Notes: generated by a model not told the origin, from the letters alone. DNA of 64,000 nt from Maridesulfovibrio salexigens DSM 2638 (GCF_000023445.1 NC_012881.1:1183501-1247500), one strand, 5' to 3'. Shown: positions 8,361 to 17,260, numbered from the stretch's first letter. Made by a program: numbers and translations.

Positions 8361-8415
8361 GCCTTCGGCGGCGCTTTTAACGAGATTAGGAAAACTTTTG
8401 ATAGTTTTGCGTTGA
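8361..8415 (+). repeat. degenerate copy of the intergenic hairpin element
   Basis: TGCCTTCGGCGGCGCTTTTAAC directly follows the stop codon of the preceding gene. This resembles the TGCCTCCGGCGG..TTTTAACAAG frame seen (in inverse orientation) after two minus-strand genes. A small hairpin, AAAACT at 8392-8397 with AGTTTT at 8404-8409, lies inside. It is shorter and less regular than the other two copies. Confidence 0.4.
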
Positions 8416-8416
8416 C

Positions 8417-9076
8417 CTAGCGCGAAAAGATAGTTTTCGAAGCGGCTAAGCTCTTAGGGCAAAGCTGATGCGATTTGGGATTGCTGAGAATTTTTTTCAA
8501 ATCTTTTACTGTATCTATGTCATGATGCTCATTAAGAATGGCAGGATTGATGCCGATTTTTTCAAATCGGTAAATTGTCTCGTTAAAGACGCTTTCGGTG
8601 CTCCATTCCATATCTTCGAAGACAGCGTCAGTTAGAAATTCTTTCTGGAAACCTATCAGATAATAGCCCCCGTCACTTGCAGGTCCAATGCAGGCGGGGG
8701 CTTTTTTCAGGGCTTGTCCTGCTTGTTGTAAAATTTCAGGGTCGAGGTCAGGCAGATCACTGCCTGTCAGGATGCAGGAGTCGAAGCCTAAATTGAATCC
8801 GTCCATCAATGCATTATGCATGCGTTTCCCGAGATCATTGCCCTGCTGCGGGATGAAAGTCCTGTTACCCAGCCACTCTTTATATCTTCCTTCAGGCTGA
8901 AAAGAATCAAAAGCTATGATCGGCATGAGCCCGGACTCGCCCAGATTATGTAGCATGTCTTCCACAAAAGCAGTGTAAAGCAGGGCTGCTGTATCGTAGC
9001 CGATGTCTTTGCCTAGTCTTGTTTTGACTTTGCCTGCTTCAGGAAATTTCACAAATACTATGACGGCACATTTCAT
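8417..9076 (-). CDS. TIGR04282-type glycosyltransferase (DUF2064)
   Basis: 219 residues with a nucleotide-diphospho-sugar transferase fold: AVIVFVKFPEAGKVKTRLGK at residues 4-23 and a metal-site region LTGSDLPDLDPEILQQA near 102-118, then GPASDGGYYLIGF. This is the signature of the DUF2064/TIGR04282 family, often encoded beside TIGR04283 enzymes as here. The two genes are two bases apart and certainly cotranscribed. The family has been linked by context to arsenosugar-type pathways, but no radical-SAM ArsS or arsenite methyltransferase is nearby, so the acceptor is unknown. Confidence 0.82.
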   Translation of the reverse strand: MKCAVIVFVKFPEAGKVKTRLGKDIGYDTAALLYTAFVEDMLHNLGESGLMPIIAFDSFQPEGRYKEWLGNRTFIPQQGNDLGKRMHNALMDGFNLGFDSCILTGSDLPDLDPEILQQAGQALKKAPACIGPASDGGYYLIGFQKEFLTDAVFEDMEWSTESVFNETIYRFEKIGINPAILNEHHDIDTVKDLKKILSNPKSHQLCPKSLAASKTIFSR

Positions 9077-9078
9077 GG

Positions 9079-9780
9079 TCAGGATTCCTTTCTACAATAC
9101 ATAGCTGCGAGAGTCTCAGTACGTACACCGAGACGGTGTAGCAGGCGCAAAAAAGTATTGCGCAAGGCACAGCGTATAGGGCCAGTGGATAAATAGCGGC
9201 GGGCAGAAGTGGTAATTGATTCTTTGAGAATGACAATTTCAAGCCTTTTTCTCTTGATAGTCTGGAAAAGTTCCACATCTTCCATGAGCGGAATTTCGGG
9301 GAAACCGCCCAGTTCATCGAATGTGGACTTAGAAATAAAAACAGCCTGATCTCCGTAGGGAACCCGCTCAATTCTGCAACGCAGATCGGCGAGGAAGGCA
9401 ATAAATTTCATAGTGCGAGAAGGAGTGTCGAAGCCAAGTTTAAAGGCTCCGGCTGCGGCGCAAGGCGCACGAAGTGCTTTTCGGACGAGACTACCCGCTG
9501 CATGCGGTAGAACCGTGTCCGCATGCAGAAATATCAGGATTTCACCTTTGGCCTTTTGCGCACCGTAGTTCATCTGGACAGCACGTCCCGGAGGTGAAGC
9601 CAAGAGCATTACTTTGTCATCGTTAATAGCAGACAGAGTAGACCCGTCAGCGGAACCGTCGACGATTATTATCTCAGAATTATCCCCGCAACTTTTGTTC
9701 ACATTCGCAATGCAGGAGTGAATAGTATCCGCTTCATTATATACCGGAATGATGACTGATATTTTCAAGCTTGATGGCAT
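9079..9780 (-). CDS. TIGR04283-type family 2 glycosyltransferase
   Basis: 233 residues. GT-A features are ISVIIPVYNEADTIHSCI at residues 7-24, EIIIVDGSADGST around 36-48, and the metal-binding FLHADTVLP near 82-90. The C-terminal catalytic region has LGGFPEIPLMEDVELFQTIK. The protein is short and has no membrane helix. It is the first gene of the pair with the TIGR04282 enzyme and sits downstream of the dksA-like gene. Glycosyl transfer is secure from the motifs, the substrate is not. Confidence 0.85.
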   Translation of the reverse strand: MPSSLKISVIIPVYNEADTIHSCIANVNKSCGDNSEIIIVDGSADGSTLSAINDDKVMLLASPPGRAVQMNYGAQKAKGEILIFLHADTVLPHAAGSLVRKALRAPCAAAGAFKLGFDTPSRTMKFIAFLADLRCRIERVPYGDQAVFISKSTFDELGGFPEIPLMEDVELFQTIKRKRLEIVILKESITTSARRYLSTGPIRCALRNTFLRLLHRLGVRTETLAAMYCRKES

Positions 9781-9891
9781 AGTGCTTTACTATACTTTTT
9801 ACCAAGCCTGATAAAGAAGCAAATTTGACTATTGCTAGTGGCGAAGCAAATCAAAAGTTTATTCGGCTCCTCGGAGAGCCGCAGGAGGAAA

Positions 9892-10242
9892 TTACCCCAC
9901 GCGGCCGAGATGGTCTTCTTCCATACGGGACTGGCAGGACACGCAAAAGCGGGTGGTCGGATTTGCTTTGATGCGGGCGAGGGCAATTTCTTCGCCGCAA
10001 TCTTCGCAGATACCGAAATCCCAGTTGTCCACACGACTCAAAGTCTCTTCCATATCAATGATCAGTTTGGTCTCGCGCACATGCAGAGCAAGATTTATCT
10101 TTTGTTCGCTGATACGGGAAGCGTATTCATTGTCGTCAGCGCAACTTTCAACAGCAGTGTCTCGCGCTGTGGTTCGTTCAATTAGTTCAGCAAGCTTTAA
10201 TTCAAGATGTTGTCTGATGCTGATTCTCTGAGAAGAATTCAT
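9892..10242 (-). CDS. DksA/TraR-type zinc-finger regulator
   Basis: 116 residues. The N-terminal two thirds form a predicted helical coiled coil, and the C-terminus carries the four-cysteine zinc finger CEDCGEEIALARIKANPTTR followed by CVSC. Family members bind the RNA polymerase secondary channel and modulate rRNA and amino-acid promoters, usually with ppGpp. The length is that of the short DksA-like group rather than the 151-residue E. coli protein. The conserved acidic tip is represented by a region (RDTAVESCADDNEYASR) that I cannot align with confidence. GGAGGTTAAT precedes the start. Confidence 0.82.
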   Translation of the reverse strand: MNSSQRISIRQHLELKLAELIERTTARDTAVESCADDNEYASRISEQKINLALHVRETKLIIDMEETLSRVDNWDFGICEDCGEEIALARIKANPTTRFCVSCQSRMEEDHLGRVG

Positions 10243-10443
10243 AATTAACCTCCGACTTGGATTGTGGAATTGATTATTAATCCTTTGACTATGGGGCTTA
10301 TACGCCTGCCTGTCCGGGAAAAAATCGCAATCCGGTTACGGAGGTGAAACTTTACAATGAAGTTCAAATAGGGTCGAAAACAACTCCGTGGATACCCAGG
10401 GAATGTTTATTAATGATTCTGCTGGATCTTAAAGGCTGTAGCC

Positions 10444-11142
10444 TTATTTTTTAGTGCATTCAATAAATAGAAAACAGGGTTTGGTCGTGAGCCTTTTGTA
10501 CGTCGCTGGGTTAAGTTTTTGTATCTCATTTTGCACCATCCCTTCGTTTAGCCCGGTAACGCAAAAATCTGCTCGGGTTATGGCGGAAAATAGTTCAGTA
10601 AGTGGTCTGCGGTAAAATGAAACTTCTACTGGCTCGTCAATTACGTCCCATTCTTGAGTAATCAATTCTTGTTCAAAATAATTTCCTGAAATACTACTTT
10701 TAAGATCAAAAACAGGATGATGTGTGGAAAAAATAAATTTCCCCTCCTTTTTTAAAACTCGGTTGATGTCGGAAAATAGGGGGGTCAAGTCTTTAATATA
10801 ATGGATTGTCAATCCACTGATGACTACGTCAAAAGATTCATCCAGTTCATTAGGTAGGCCCTTGGAAATATCTTGAGTGTAAGCCTTAAGGCTGCCTTGA
10901 TTTTGTTTTTGAATTAGGTCGATCATTGTTTGAGAAATGTCGATCGCAGTTACATTTGCACCTTTACTCTGTAGGTGTCTGGAGTGTTCACCTGAACCAC
11001 AGCCTAAATCGAGCACTGTTTTTCCTTTAAGATCAGGCAACATGGCTTGTAGTGAAGGACGTTCGAAAAGTGCGTTGTAAATATTCTTTTTAATCGCTTC
11101 GCTGTATTCAGGGGCATAATCCAGATAAAGTTTGTTGTTCAT
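10444..11142 (-). CDS. class I SAM-dependent methyltransferase
   Basis: 232 residues with SAM-binding motif I VLDLGCGSGEHSRHL (about 44-58), a motif II acidic residue in VTAIDISQTMIDLI, and a post-motif HYIKDLTPLFSDINRVLKKE. This is the UbiE/BioC-like Methyltransf_11 type. The acceptor cannot be told from sequence. The gene is noticeably more A/T-rich than its neighbours and stands alone between unrelated transcripts, so recent acquisition is possible. There is no clear ribosome site apart from A-rich AAAAAAG. A weak hairpin at 10432-10445 overlaps the stop. Confidence 0.85.
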   Translation of the reverse strand: MNNKLYLDYAPEYSEAIKKNIYNALFERPSLQAMLPDLKGKTVLDLGCGSGEHSRHLQSKGANVTAIDISQTMIDLIQKQNQGSLKAYTQDISKGLPNELDESFDVVISGLTIHYIKDLTPLFSDINRVLKKEGKFIFSTHHPVFDLKSSISGNYFEQELITQEWDVIDEPVEVSFYRRPLTELFSAITRADFCVTGLNEGMVQNEIQKLNPATYKRLTTKPCFLFIECTKK

Positions 11143-11231
11143 CTTTTTTGAAATGGTTTTAGGTGGTTAAAAGAAATTAAAACTTCACTAGCTTTGAATT
11201 AATATCAAAAATGACTGTGAAAATTATTAGA

Positions 11232-12743
11232 CTAGTCAATCTTGCTGGTGCGGCCAAAAAGTTCGGTCATTTCCCCCAGCCTTTCACGGATAAGCGGGGT
11301 CAGCTGTCCGGGGGTAAGTTTCCATCCCCAGTTGCCGTCAGCCTCGCCGGGGACATTCATACGAGCCTTTCCGTCAAGGCTGAGCAGGTCCTGTGCCTGA
11401 ATTACGCACAAGCAGCCTACGCTGGACATAAGCAGTCTGATCAATTCCCATGAAATCTTGACATCATCTATCCAATTGTAGCCGAGGTAGGCTAGCAGAT
11501 TTTTACGACTGACTTCATCAGCATCTTCGAGAAACCATCCCCTATTGGTATTGTTGTCGTGAGTTCCGGTGTAGACTACAGAATTGCGCTTATGGTTGTG
11601 CAGGGCATCTCCGCAATAGCCGATGTCTTCTCCAAAGGAGAATTGCAGGATGTTCATGCCCGGAAGCTGGAAGCGGTCCTTAAGCCATATTACATCGGGT
11701 GTTATATGACCAAGATCTTCGGCAATAATTCGCAGACATCCTATTTCTTCAGTGAGTTTTTCAAAAAGTTGATGACCGGGCGCGGGGACCCAGTAACCTT
11801 CCATGGCTGTCTCAGCTTCGGCAGGAACTTCCCAATATGCTGAGAAGCCTCGGAAGTGGTCAAGGCGCACCCAATGGTAAAGACCTAGATTGTGCTTCAT
11901 GCGGCTGATCCACCAGCCGAAGCCGTCATTTTGGAGTACTTCCCAATTGTAGACCGGATTACCCCATAGCTGGCCTTTTTCGCTGAAATAATCCGGCGGG
12001 ACCCCGGCAACACAATACGCCTCGCCTTTATTGTCGAGCTTAAAAATATTACGGTTGGCCCAGACATCGGAACTGTCGTGGGTAACGTAGATAGGGACGT
12101 CTCCAATAAGTTCGACCCCGATTTCATCAAGATGGTCTTTGAGTTGCCCCCATTGGCGGAAGAAAATCCATTGGCAGAATTTTACGTACAGAATTTCGCG
12201 GTAGAGCTTTTCACCCCAATGCCGCAGGCCGTCTTCTGTCCGGTCGCGTATATCTTCAGGCCAAGTGACCCAGCTTGCGCCTTTGAAATGCTTTTTCAAG
12301 GCTGTAAAAAGGGCAAAATCGTTAATCCAGTGCATATTGTCCCAGATAAACTGGTTGAAGATCACTTCATCGAGGAGATTGTTGGCTACCCGTGCGAAAG
12401 CTTTGCGGAGCAATTCTTCCTTAACCATTCCTGCTGTCTCGAAATCAGCATGATCGGTGTCGGGGAGGGTGTGCTGTAGAATATCTTCATATTCCAGCAG
12501 ACCGTAATCAACCATGAGTTCCGGGCTGATCAATAGCGGATTGGCCGCATAAGCGGAAAATCCGGAATATGGAGAGTTGCAGAGCTCCGGCGCTGTAGGA
12601 GTAATGGGCAGTACCTGCCAGAATCTTTGTCCGGCTTCTGCTAGAAAGTCGGCAAAATCGTAAGCCGCCGGACCAAGATCACCGACACCGAACCGGGAAG
12701 GCAGTGAAGTGAAGTGTAAAAGAACACCGCTGGAACGTTTCAT
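11232..12743 (-). CDS. malQ: 4-alpha-glucanotransferase
   Basis: 503 residues of GH77. It begins MKRSSGVLLHFTSLPSRFG and has ELCNSPYSGFSAYAANPLLI, the nucleophile region VRLDHFRGF, the acid/base region IIAEDLGHITPDV, and VYTGTHDNNTNRGWF. All expected catalytic residues are visible. The enzyme disproportionates maltodextrins, releasing glucose and feeding glycogen metabolism. The true start is ATG 12743, preceded by AAGGAG with ordinary spacing; the longer open frame to 13010 lacks support. It lies 101 bases downstream of a GH13-like gene in the same direction. Confidence 0.95.
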   Translation of the reverse strand: MKRSSGVLLHFTSLPSRFGVGDLGPAAYDFADFLAEAGQRFWQVLPITPTAPELCNSPYSGFSAYAANPLLISPELMVDYGLLEYEDILQHTLPDTDHADFETAGMVKEELLRKAFARVANNLLDEVIFNQFIWDNMHWINDFALFTALKKHFKGASWVTWPEDIRDRTEDGLRHWGEKLYREILYVKFCQWIFFRQWGQLKDHLDEIGVELIGDVPIYVTHDSSDVWANRNIFKLDNKGEAYCVAGVPPDYFSEKGQLWGNPVYNWEVLQNDGFGWWISRMKHNLGLYHWVRLDHFRGFSAYWEVPAEAETAMEGYWVPAPGHQLFEKLTEEIGCLRIIAEDLGHITPDVIWLKDRFQLPGMNILQFSFGEDIGYCGDALHNHKRNSVVYTGTHDNNTNRGWFLEDADEVSRKNLLAYLGYNWIDDVKISWELIRLLMSSVGCLCVIQAQDLLSLDGKARMNVPGEADGNWGWKLTPGQLTPLIRERLGEMTELFGRTSKID

Positions 12744-12844
12744 TATATATCTCCTTCTTGCTCTGCAAAGTATGCATGCAGTCATGCTGACTTTAACAGT
12801 ATCATATTGCAGGGCAAGGGGGGAGATGTCCAGATGATATCTTT

Positions 12845-14638
12845 TTACCTGATTGAAATATCCTCGGACCTGATTACCAATTCGGAATGAAGGAAAAGAG
12901 CAAAAGATTGTCCTGCGATTTTTACTTTTCCATCCTGAGGCAGAATTCCCGGCAGAGCAGAACCTTTGCCGGCATAAGTGGTGGAAGCACTGTATAGCTC
13001 GGTGGTCCAAACTCTTTCCGGCAGATATTGAGCAATATTATTTTCTGCATCTTCTTTAGAGAAGTTAAATAGCGCAGCAGCGTATTCCCTGTCTGCGGAT
13101 GTCGAGTTACGGAAAACTAAAATAATTCCCGGTGCTATTTCCTGAACATGGCATCTACTGCGACATGGTTCATGGATGGTGGGGTGTTCCTTCCTTATTT
13201 TTAATAGGTTGCGGTAAAGGGCCAACAGTGCGCGTCCCTGATCGCTTTCAATATTCATCCAGTTCAAGCAACACTCATCTATACAATATCCATCCTGTGA
13301 GTCGTTGAAATTATGAAAAGGTGCTTTTTCGCCATATTCTTCGCCCATGAAAATCATCGGTACATAGGGTGAAAGAAGTGTTGCCCCGGCACTAAGTTTT
13401 GCTGCTTCGAACCCTGCATTTTCAATAATCCGGCATTTAGATTCATTTCCGTAATTATCTTCATGGCCTTGAGAGTAAGCAATAAATTGGCAGCCGTTTA
13501 ATTCTGATCGGTTGCGTCCCTGTTTTCTAAGGTAATGACTCGAAATTTCGCCCCGATAAGCAAATCCATACTGCATTGCCGAAACCATACGCTCCGGGTC
13601 TACGTAATCTTTGAAGCGTCCTTCGTGGTTTCCGGTTAATTGGCTATGAAGAGCACAGTAAAAGTTATCGTTGTAAAGAGCATCCAGTCCGTAGCCGCCC
13701 TTCTCGGGTGGCAGCACCGGACGCAAGGCGTTACGTTTGTCACCATTAATAAGCACGCATGTTCTGTTGTTCTGGCGTGCAAAATTTTTGACGCGGGTTG
13801 CTAATTCTTCAAGAAAATGGATGGGAGTCTGATCAAAAATATGGTCGGCATCCTTAATGCGTAATCCGTCAACGCGGTAGTCGCGTATCCATGAAAGAGC
13901 ACATTGGATGTAAAATTCACGAACGCCGTAGCTGTATTCTTCATCGAAATTTAAAGCTCGTCCATTATGGACGTTATATTTTGAGCTGAAAAAAGGAAAG
14001 TAGGCAGGTTCAAGCGCATCCACCGGAATCATGCTTCCGAAGGATACATCCAGAATAACCGCTATATCTCTAAGATGGCATTGTTTGATCAGTTCCTTAA
14101 GCTCATCGGGCCTGCCGTATGGAGGATGCACTGCATAGGGAAACGTGGTTTCATATCCCCAGCCCTGACTTCCTGCAAAGCTTGCTATCGGCATAAGCTG
14201 CAAGGTGTTGATCCCCAGCTCACTAAGGTGCGGCAGTTTGGATATGAGTCCCTGAAAATTCTTTTCCGGACTGAAGGTGCCTGTATGAGCTTCGTAAATG
14301 ATCATTTCGCTCATGGGCAGACCGGAAAAATTGTCCTCGCCCCAGTCAAAAAAATGGTGATCGACTACCGCAGAAGCGTTTTTCTGTTCCTCTGGCTGCC
14401 AAGAAGAGGCAGGATCAGGGATAGCCGGACCGTTATCTAGGACAAAAGAATACAGGGCTCCGGGCTTAATCTCTTCCAAGGTTGTTTCGTGGTAGCCATA
14501 CTGTGACGGTGTTAGAGAATAGGATTCATTCGGCTGGTTTTGTATCTTTATTTTAACCTGTTGGATGTGTGGCGCAAAAATTCTGAAAGAACATTTACCA
14601 TCTTGCTGAAGTCGTGCTCCTAAAAGTTTTTCATTCAT
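12845..14638 (-). CDS. GH13 protein related to trehalohydrolase TreZ, catalytic residues degraded
   Basis: About 597 residues. A carbohydrate-binding N-terminal beta domain (SFRIFAPHIQQVKIKIQ), then the TreZ/GlgB barrel: EMIIYEAHTGTFSPEKNFQG, LGINTLQLMPIASFAGSQGW, GYETTFPYAVHPPYGRPDEL. The four GH13 active regions are abnormal. Region I reads ILDVSFGSMIP where DVVYNHxGP is expected. Region II reads DGLRIKDADHI, with one extra residue at the nucleophile Asp. Region III reads LINGDKRN where IAEDxRN supplies the acid/base Glu. Region IV reads GHEDNYGN instead of NHDQxGN. I infer a non-catalytic or repurposed glucan-binding protein, cotranscribed with malQ. The start at 14638 is chosen from domain layout; the ribosome site is weak. 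Confidence 0.75.
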   Translation of the reverse strand: MNEKLLGARLQQDGKCSFRIFAPHIQQVKIKIQNQPNESYSLTPSQYGYHETTLEEIKPGALYSFVLDNGPAIPDPASSWQPEEQKNASAVVDHHFFDWGEDNFSGLPMSEMIIYEAHTGTFSPEKNFQGLISKLPHLSELGINTLQLMPIASFAGSQGWGYETTFPYAVHPPYGRPDELKELIKQCHLRDIAVILDVSFGSMIPVDALEPAYFPFFSSKYNVHNGRALNFDEEYSYGVREFYIQCALSWIRDYRVDGLRIKDADHIFDQTPIHFLEELATRVKNFARQNNRTCVLINGDKRNALRPVLPPEKGGYGLDALYNDNFYCALHSQLTGNHEGRFKDYVDPERMVSAMQYGFAYRGEISSHYLRKQGRNRSELNGCQFIAYSQGHEDNYGNESKCRIIENAGFEAAKLSAGATLLSPYVPMIFMGEEYGEKAPFHNFNDSQDGYCIDECCLNWMNIESDQGRALLALYRNLLKIRKEHPTIHEPCRSRCHVQEIAPGIILVFRNSTSADREYAAALFNFSKEDAENNIAQYLPERVWTTELYSASTTYAGKGSALPGILPQDGKVKIAGQSFALFLHSELVIRSEDISIR

Positions 14639-14662
14639 AAATGCGCTCGCAATAAAAAAATT

Positions 14663-14691
14663 TTGTTTTTCCAAAAATAATAATGTATACT
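14663..14691 (+). promoter_or_regulatory. promoter for the 14765 gene
   Basis: TTGTTT (14663-14668) and TATACT (14686-14691) are 17 bases apart in the 126-base divergent spacer. The implied transcript starts about 65 bases before the start codon of the small gene at 14765. Confidence 0.5.
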
Positions 14692-14764
14692 GATACCAAC
14701 AGTCGGCTCGTCTTTTGCATGTGATTGAGTACTTGCATCTCGTAACAGCATTAGGAGGCAGACC

Positions 14765-15115
14765 ATGAATAATCAACACCGCGAAGCGTCTGAGGAGCGG
14801 GTCAAGATCGCTGAAGTCATGGCCGGAGAAAGCGCAATACTCCATGAATTGGATTTTCAGGATGTAGCAATTTCGACCCACGCAGTGCTTACCCTGAAGA
14901 AAGCTGCCGTTGCAGTGATGCAGAGATTCATGCCCGGTAGCCGTCCCGAGACACTGACCAATTCACAAGCGATAGCCTTTTTTATCGATCGTGTGTTTTG
15001 GGATCAGGATACAAAGGGGTTGATACTGTGCGCCGACGTGGCTAAACGCAGTTTCTGTATCCCAATCCCAAGGGATCATTGGCATATGAAAGCCGATCTT
15101 GGAACTATTCAGTAG
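14765..15115 (+). CDS. hypothetical protein, 116 residues
   Basis: Soluble, predicted mainly helical, with no signal peptide. It is led by a very strong ribosome site (TAGGAGGCAGACC) and has its own promoter and terminator, so it is a well-expressed single-gene transcript. Features: acidic N-terminus (REASEERVKIAEVMAGE), a central segment AVLTLKKAAVAVMQRFMPG, and a C-terminal CADVAKRSFCIPIPRDHW. I do not recognise the family. It is divergent from the glucan genes, with no evident link. Confidence 0.7.
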   Translation: MNNQHREASEERVKIAEVMAGESAILHELDFQDVAISTHAVLTLKKAAVAVMQRFMPGSRPETLTNSQAIAFFIDRVFWDQDTKGLILCADVAKRSFCIPIPRDHWHMKADLGTIQ

Positions 15116-15146
15116 TAAATTTTTTAACAACTGACAAGTTAAAAAT

Positions 15147-15176
15147 AAAGCAGGCATTAATTTGTCTGCTTTTTTA
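15147..15176 (+). terminator. rho-independent terminator
   Basis: AAAGCAGGC at 15147-15155 pairs with GTCTGCTTT at 15164-15172 (one G-U) around a short A/T loop, followed directly by TTTTATTTTT. It ends the 14765 transcript. Confidence 0.8.
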
Positions 15177-15303
15177 TTTTTCTTAAGATATAGACTTGTC
15201 TATTTGTTGATTTACAAATGTAAGGCACATGTCACTACAGAGTAACACATGCCAGCGGCTGTCAGGCTAACGTAAATCAAAAATTACTATCCGGGAGTTG
15301 TTG

Positions 15304-17172
15304 ATGGGACGTGAAGCCTGTTCAGATTTATTCAGTTTGAAATCACCGTTTGAGGATCCTTTCAGAGGTGCTTTATTTTCTATTGTAGAAAAGCCCTTAT
15401 CCCACCTGTTGTGCCTGCCACGGCTAAACTGCCTCTATAAGCGATTGCACGATGAAGAGCACTGGCGTGAAAAGAATCATGATGATTTTGTGAGCAAGGC
15501 TCTGAATTTATTAGGGGTTCACGTAGAGTTTGATAGTCAGGAATTAAAACGGATTCCCAAAAAAGGGCCGTCCGTGGTTGTGGCAAATCATCCTTTTGGC
15601 GTTGTGGAAGGGCTGATACTGATTCAATTACTGAAAGCAGTCCGACCGGATGTTAAGATTATGGCTAATTTTATGCTCGGATTGGTTCCTGAGATGAATG
15701 AATATTTGATCTCGGTTGACCCTTTCGGGCGTAAGGAGTCGCATTTAGGAAATATTTCAGGACTCAAGGAAGCTGTTAAGTGGGTGAAGTCAGGTGGTAT
15801 GCTGGCTGTCTTTCCGGCCGGAGAGGTCGCTAGTCTCAATCTCAGGGGGGCTAAGGTTGAAGATCCGTCATGGAGCCCTACTGTCGGTGGAATTATCAAA
15901 CGAACCGGAGCCAGTGCCACTTCTGTTTTTTTTAATGGGCGTAATAGTGTTCTCTTTCAGGCTGCAGGGATGGTTCACCCTTCCTTGCGTACTGTTTTAC
16001 TGCCGCGCGAAAACCTGAAACAGAAATCAGGGCCTGTCGAGTATGCTGTGGGCAATACCGTCAGTGGCGATCGGCTTGCTTCATTTGATAGCAATCAGGA
16101 ATTAATGGAATATTTGCGTTTTCGCACTTATAGCTTGCGTTCTCGTTTCAAAAAAAAGCGCATAGCTTTGCCTGCGTTCAAGAAAAAGGAAGTCAGCATT
16201 AGTGAACAGACTTCACAGCGTAACATCATTACAGAGTTAACCATGCTTGGACCGGAATCCGTGCTGGTGGAAAATAACGAGTTTGCAGTGCATGAAGTTC
16301 ATGCTGCCGACTGTCCATTTATAATGCACGAGATTGGACGTTTGCGTGAAAAGACTTTCAGGCAAGTCGGTGAAGGAACCGGTCAGGCTGTTGATGTGGA
16401 CCGTTTCGACAATACCTTCATCCATCTGGTCCTATGGCATAAGGAAAGCAGGGAAATTGCCGGGGCTTATCGTATTGCCCGCGCAGATGAACAGATTAAG
16501 CGATTCGGGTTGAAGGGTGTTTACAGTCATTCCTTCTTCCGCTTTGCCCCTGAGTTTTTCGATAAGGTCAATCCTGCCCTAGAATTGGGAAGGTCTTTTA
16601 TCCGTCCCAGTTTCCAAAAGAATTTTTATTCACTGATGATGCTTTGGAAAGGGATTGCCGCCTACCTCGCGCGTAATCCGCAGTACCGCTATCTGTTTGG
16701 ATGCGTTAGCATTTCCAATGACTATAAGAAAATATCCCGTGAGTTGATTGCTGACGCTTTGCTGAAACACAATGGATGCGCAGATCTGGCAGAGCTCATT
16801 TCTCCGACCCGTCCTTTGAAATTCAAGAAGCTTAAGGCATGGCAGAAAAACTTACCGGGTGTGTCTTTCGCTGATGAGTCTGACTTGGAGAAAGTAGTTC
16901 AAGATATTGAAGGAGGTGGAGGAATTCCGGTTTTGCTGCGTCATTATTTAAAGATCGGCGGCAAGCTGGTCGGCTTTAACATAGACCCTGATTTCGGAAA
17001 CGCTCTTGATGGCCTGATCGTGGTGGATCTGCTGGAAACTTCTGAGCGTAGCCTATTCAAGTTTATGGGCAAGGAACAGGGAAGGGCATATTTGGATTAC
17101 CACCGCAAGCCGTCGGGAGCAGAGAAAAGTAAGGAATGCAGTTGTCCAAGTTGTGATGAAAAAGTGGCCTAG
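15304..17172 (+). CDS. two-domain acyltransferase resembling ornithine-lipid synthase OlsF
   Basis: 622 residues. The N-terminal half (about 40-280) is a PlsC-like lysophospholipid acyltransferase: NHPFGVVEG near residue 95, FPAGEVASL near 176, and GIIKRTGASATSVFFNGRN. The C-terminal half (about 310-560) is the GNAT-like hemolysin/OlsB type: HEIGRLREKTFRQVGEGTG, IAGAYRIARA, ELGRSFIRPSFQKN, and GGKLVGFNIDPDFGNALDGL. This is the layout of OlsF, in which the C-terminal half N-acylates ornithine and the N-terminal half adds the second acyl chain, giving phosphorus-free ornithine lipids. The product is inferred from architecture. ATG 15304 has CCGGGAG at good spacing. The C-terminus ends in a Cys cluster (CSCPSC) that the family does not require. 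Confidence 0.78.
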   Translation: MGREACSDLFSLKSPFEDPFRGALFSIVEKPLSHLLCLPRLNCLYKRLHDEEHWREKNHDDFVSKALNLLGVHVEFDSQELKRIPKKGPSVVVANHPFGVVEGLILIQLLKAVRPDVKIMANFMLGLVPEMNEYLISVDPFGRKESHLGNISGLKEAVKWVKSGGMLAVFPAGEVASLNLRGAKVEDPSWSPTVGGIIKRTGASATSVFFNGRNSVLFQAAGMVHPSLRTVLLPRENLKQKSGPVEYAVGNTVSGDRLASFDSNQELMEYLRFRTYSLRSRFKKKRIALPAFKKKEVSISEQTSQRNIITELTMLGPESVLVENNEFAVHEVHAADCPFIMHEIGRLREKTFRQVGEGTGQAVDVDRFDNTFIHLVLWHKESREIAGAYRIARADEQIKRFGLKGVYSHSFFRFAPEFFDKVNPALELGRSFIRPSFQKNFYSLMMLWKGIAAYLARNPQYRYLFGCVSISNDYKKISRELIADALLKHNGCADLAELISPTRPLKFKKLKAWQKNLPGVSFADESDLEKVVQDIEGGGGIPVLLRHYLKIGGKLVGFNIDPDFGNALDGLIVVDLLETSERSLFKFMGKEQGRAYLDYHRKPSGAEKSKECSCPSCDEKVA

Positions 17173-17194
17173 GCCAATTCAAGGATTATATAAA

Positions 17195-17230
17195 CAAGCC
17201 CTCTCTTTCAGCGTGGAAAGAGAGGGCTTG
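17195..17230. terminator. strong hairpin terminator
   Basis: A perfect 15-bp stem (CAAGCCCTCTCTTTC at 17195-17209 with its complement at 17216-17230) and a 6-base loop, followed by TTAAGTTTAATTCT. It ends the acyltransferase transcript. Confidence 0.85.
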
Positions 17231-17260
17231 TTAAGTTTAATTCTAATTATGGTTGGCCAG

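Noticed and set aside
10432-10445. AAGGC/GCCTT hairpin with a T-run as a terminator
   Set aside because: Only five base pairs, it overlaps the methyltransferase stop codon, and the T-run is on the strand with no upstream gene.
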